NCBI GenBank assembly: GCA_965225955.1
Contig: CBDDBX010000025.1
Span: forward strand, 1 to 50,985
Length of the DNA stretch: 50,985 bases
Direction of reading: 5' to 3'
DNA from: CBDDBX01 sp965225955
Lineage (GTDB): Bacteria; Acidobacteriota; Aminicenantia; UBA2199
The notes below the pieces were generated by a model. The model had not been told where the DNA came from. It ran no database searches and was given only the letters and a program-made list of their open reading frames with translations. The translations under genes and the position numbers were made by a program. Below, piece by piece: positions 50,920 through 50,985 of the stretch (position 1 is the stretch's first letter; each line of letters opens with the position of its first letter).

Positions 50920-50985
50920 ATGAAGAAAACCTTAATACTATTAATTGTTATTATATTGACCAGTTCTATCTATGCTGAAGAACCT
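50920..50985 (+). CDS. Start of an exported protein (cut by the window edge)
   Basis: The first 22 codons read MKKTLILLIVIILTSSIYAE. This is a classic signal peptide: two Lys, a hydrophobic run and an SIYA cleavage site before Glu-Glu. The mature protein lies outside the window. The gene is divergent from cmoAB. Confidence 0.65.
   Translation, partial: MKKTLILLIVIILTSSIYAEEP

Overview
This is a low-GC, protein-dense chromosomal segment of a diderm (Gram-negative-type) bacterium. It carries genes for Kdo synthesis (kdsA, kdsD, kdsC), a LpxH-like lipid A hydrolase, an ExbD protein, Hfq, CmoA/CmoB and a DivIVA-type protein. Two large chemoreceptors and several two-component proteins point to a motile, sensing organism. 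I cannot fix the phylum from sequence alone. A spirochaete-like or other deep diderm lineage is my guess. I saw no tRNA, rRNA, tmRNA, CRISPR array or transposase gene.

Layout. 1-2817 (+): sensor kinase (cut by the window edge), CheY-like regulator and a REC-kinase-REC hybrid. 3147-7929 (-): pyruvate kinase, then yggS-yggT-divIVA-recA-membrane protein. 8062-12178 (-): smpB, a CorC/HlyC-type CBS protein, the redox repressor rex, and aminopeptidase P. 12549-16581 (-): rplU-rpmA-obgE-nadD-rsfS-(sigma-54 activator)-rlmH. 16714-21481 (-): two paralogous chemoreceptors. 21549-30302 (-): a glycogen operon (debranching enzyme, GT4, GH57, and a giant glycogen synthase-phosphorylase fusion). 30303-32868: repeat-rich DNA around an HD-domain gene and lpxH. 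32869-38147: gph, then kdsC/kdsD/kdsA/ftsK (-). 38489-41811 (-): pdxA, hfq, a GlmU-like acyltransferase, a TPR protein and exbD. 41970-48600: an ACT-domain gene divergent from a complete-looking LysW carrier-protein operon. 49062-50746 (-): cmoB/cmoA. 50920 to the end (+): start of an exported protein.

The most interesting system is the LysW operon (lysW, homocitrate synthase-like, lysX, lysY, a class II glutamine-amidotransferase-like Ntn hydrolase, lysZ, lysJ). The usual releasing peptidase LysK is absent from the operon. In its place sits an Ntn hydrolase with an N-terminal Cys, of a family that cleaves gamma-glutamyl amides, which is exactly the bond that tethers the product to LysW. A divergent ACT-domain protein, with its own palindrome over the -10 box, looks like the sensor for the operon.

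Other notable points are these. At least six genes have a -10 box only 6-8 bases before the start codon and no Shine-Dalgarno, so they are probably leaderless. Three genes (glycogen debranching enzyme, ftsK, TPR protein) are each interrupted by a single-base frameshift, which may be sequencing error. One chemoreceptor has lost two of the most conserved residues of the signalling tip. The intergenic DNA holds several families of dispersed, hairpin-forming repeats, including a roughly 450-bp element with about 49-bp inverted ends.
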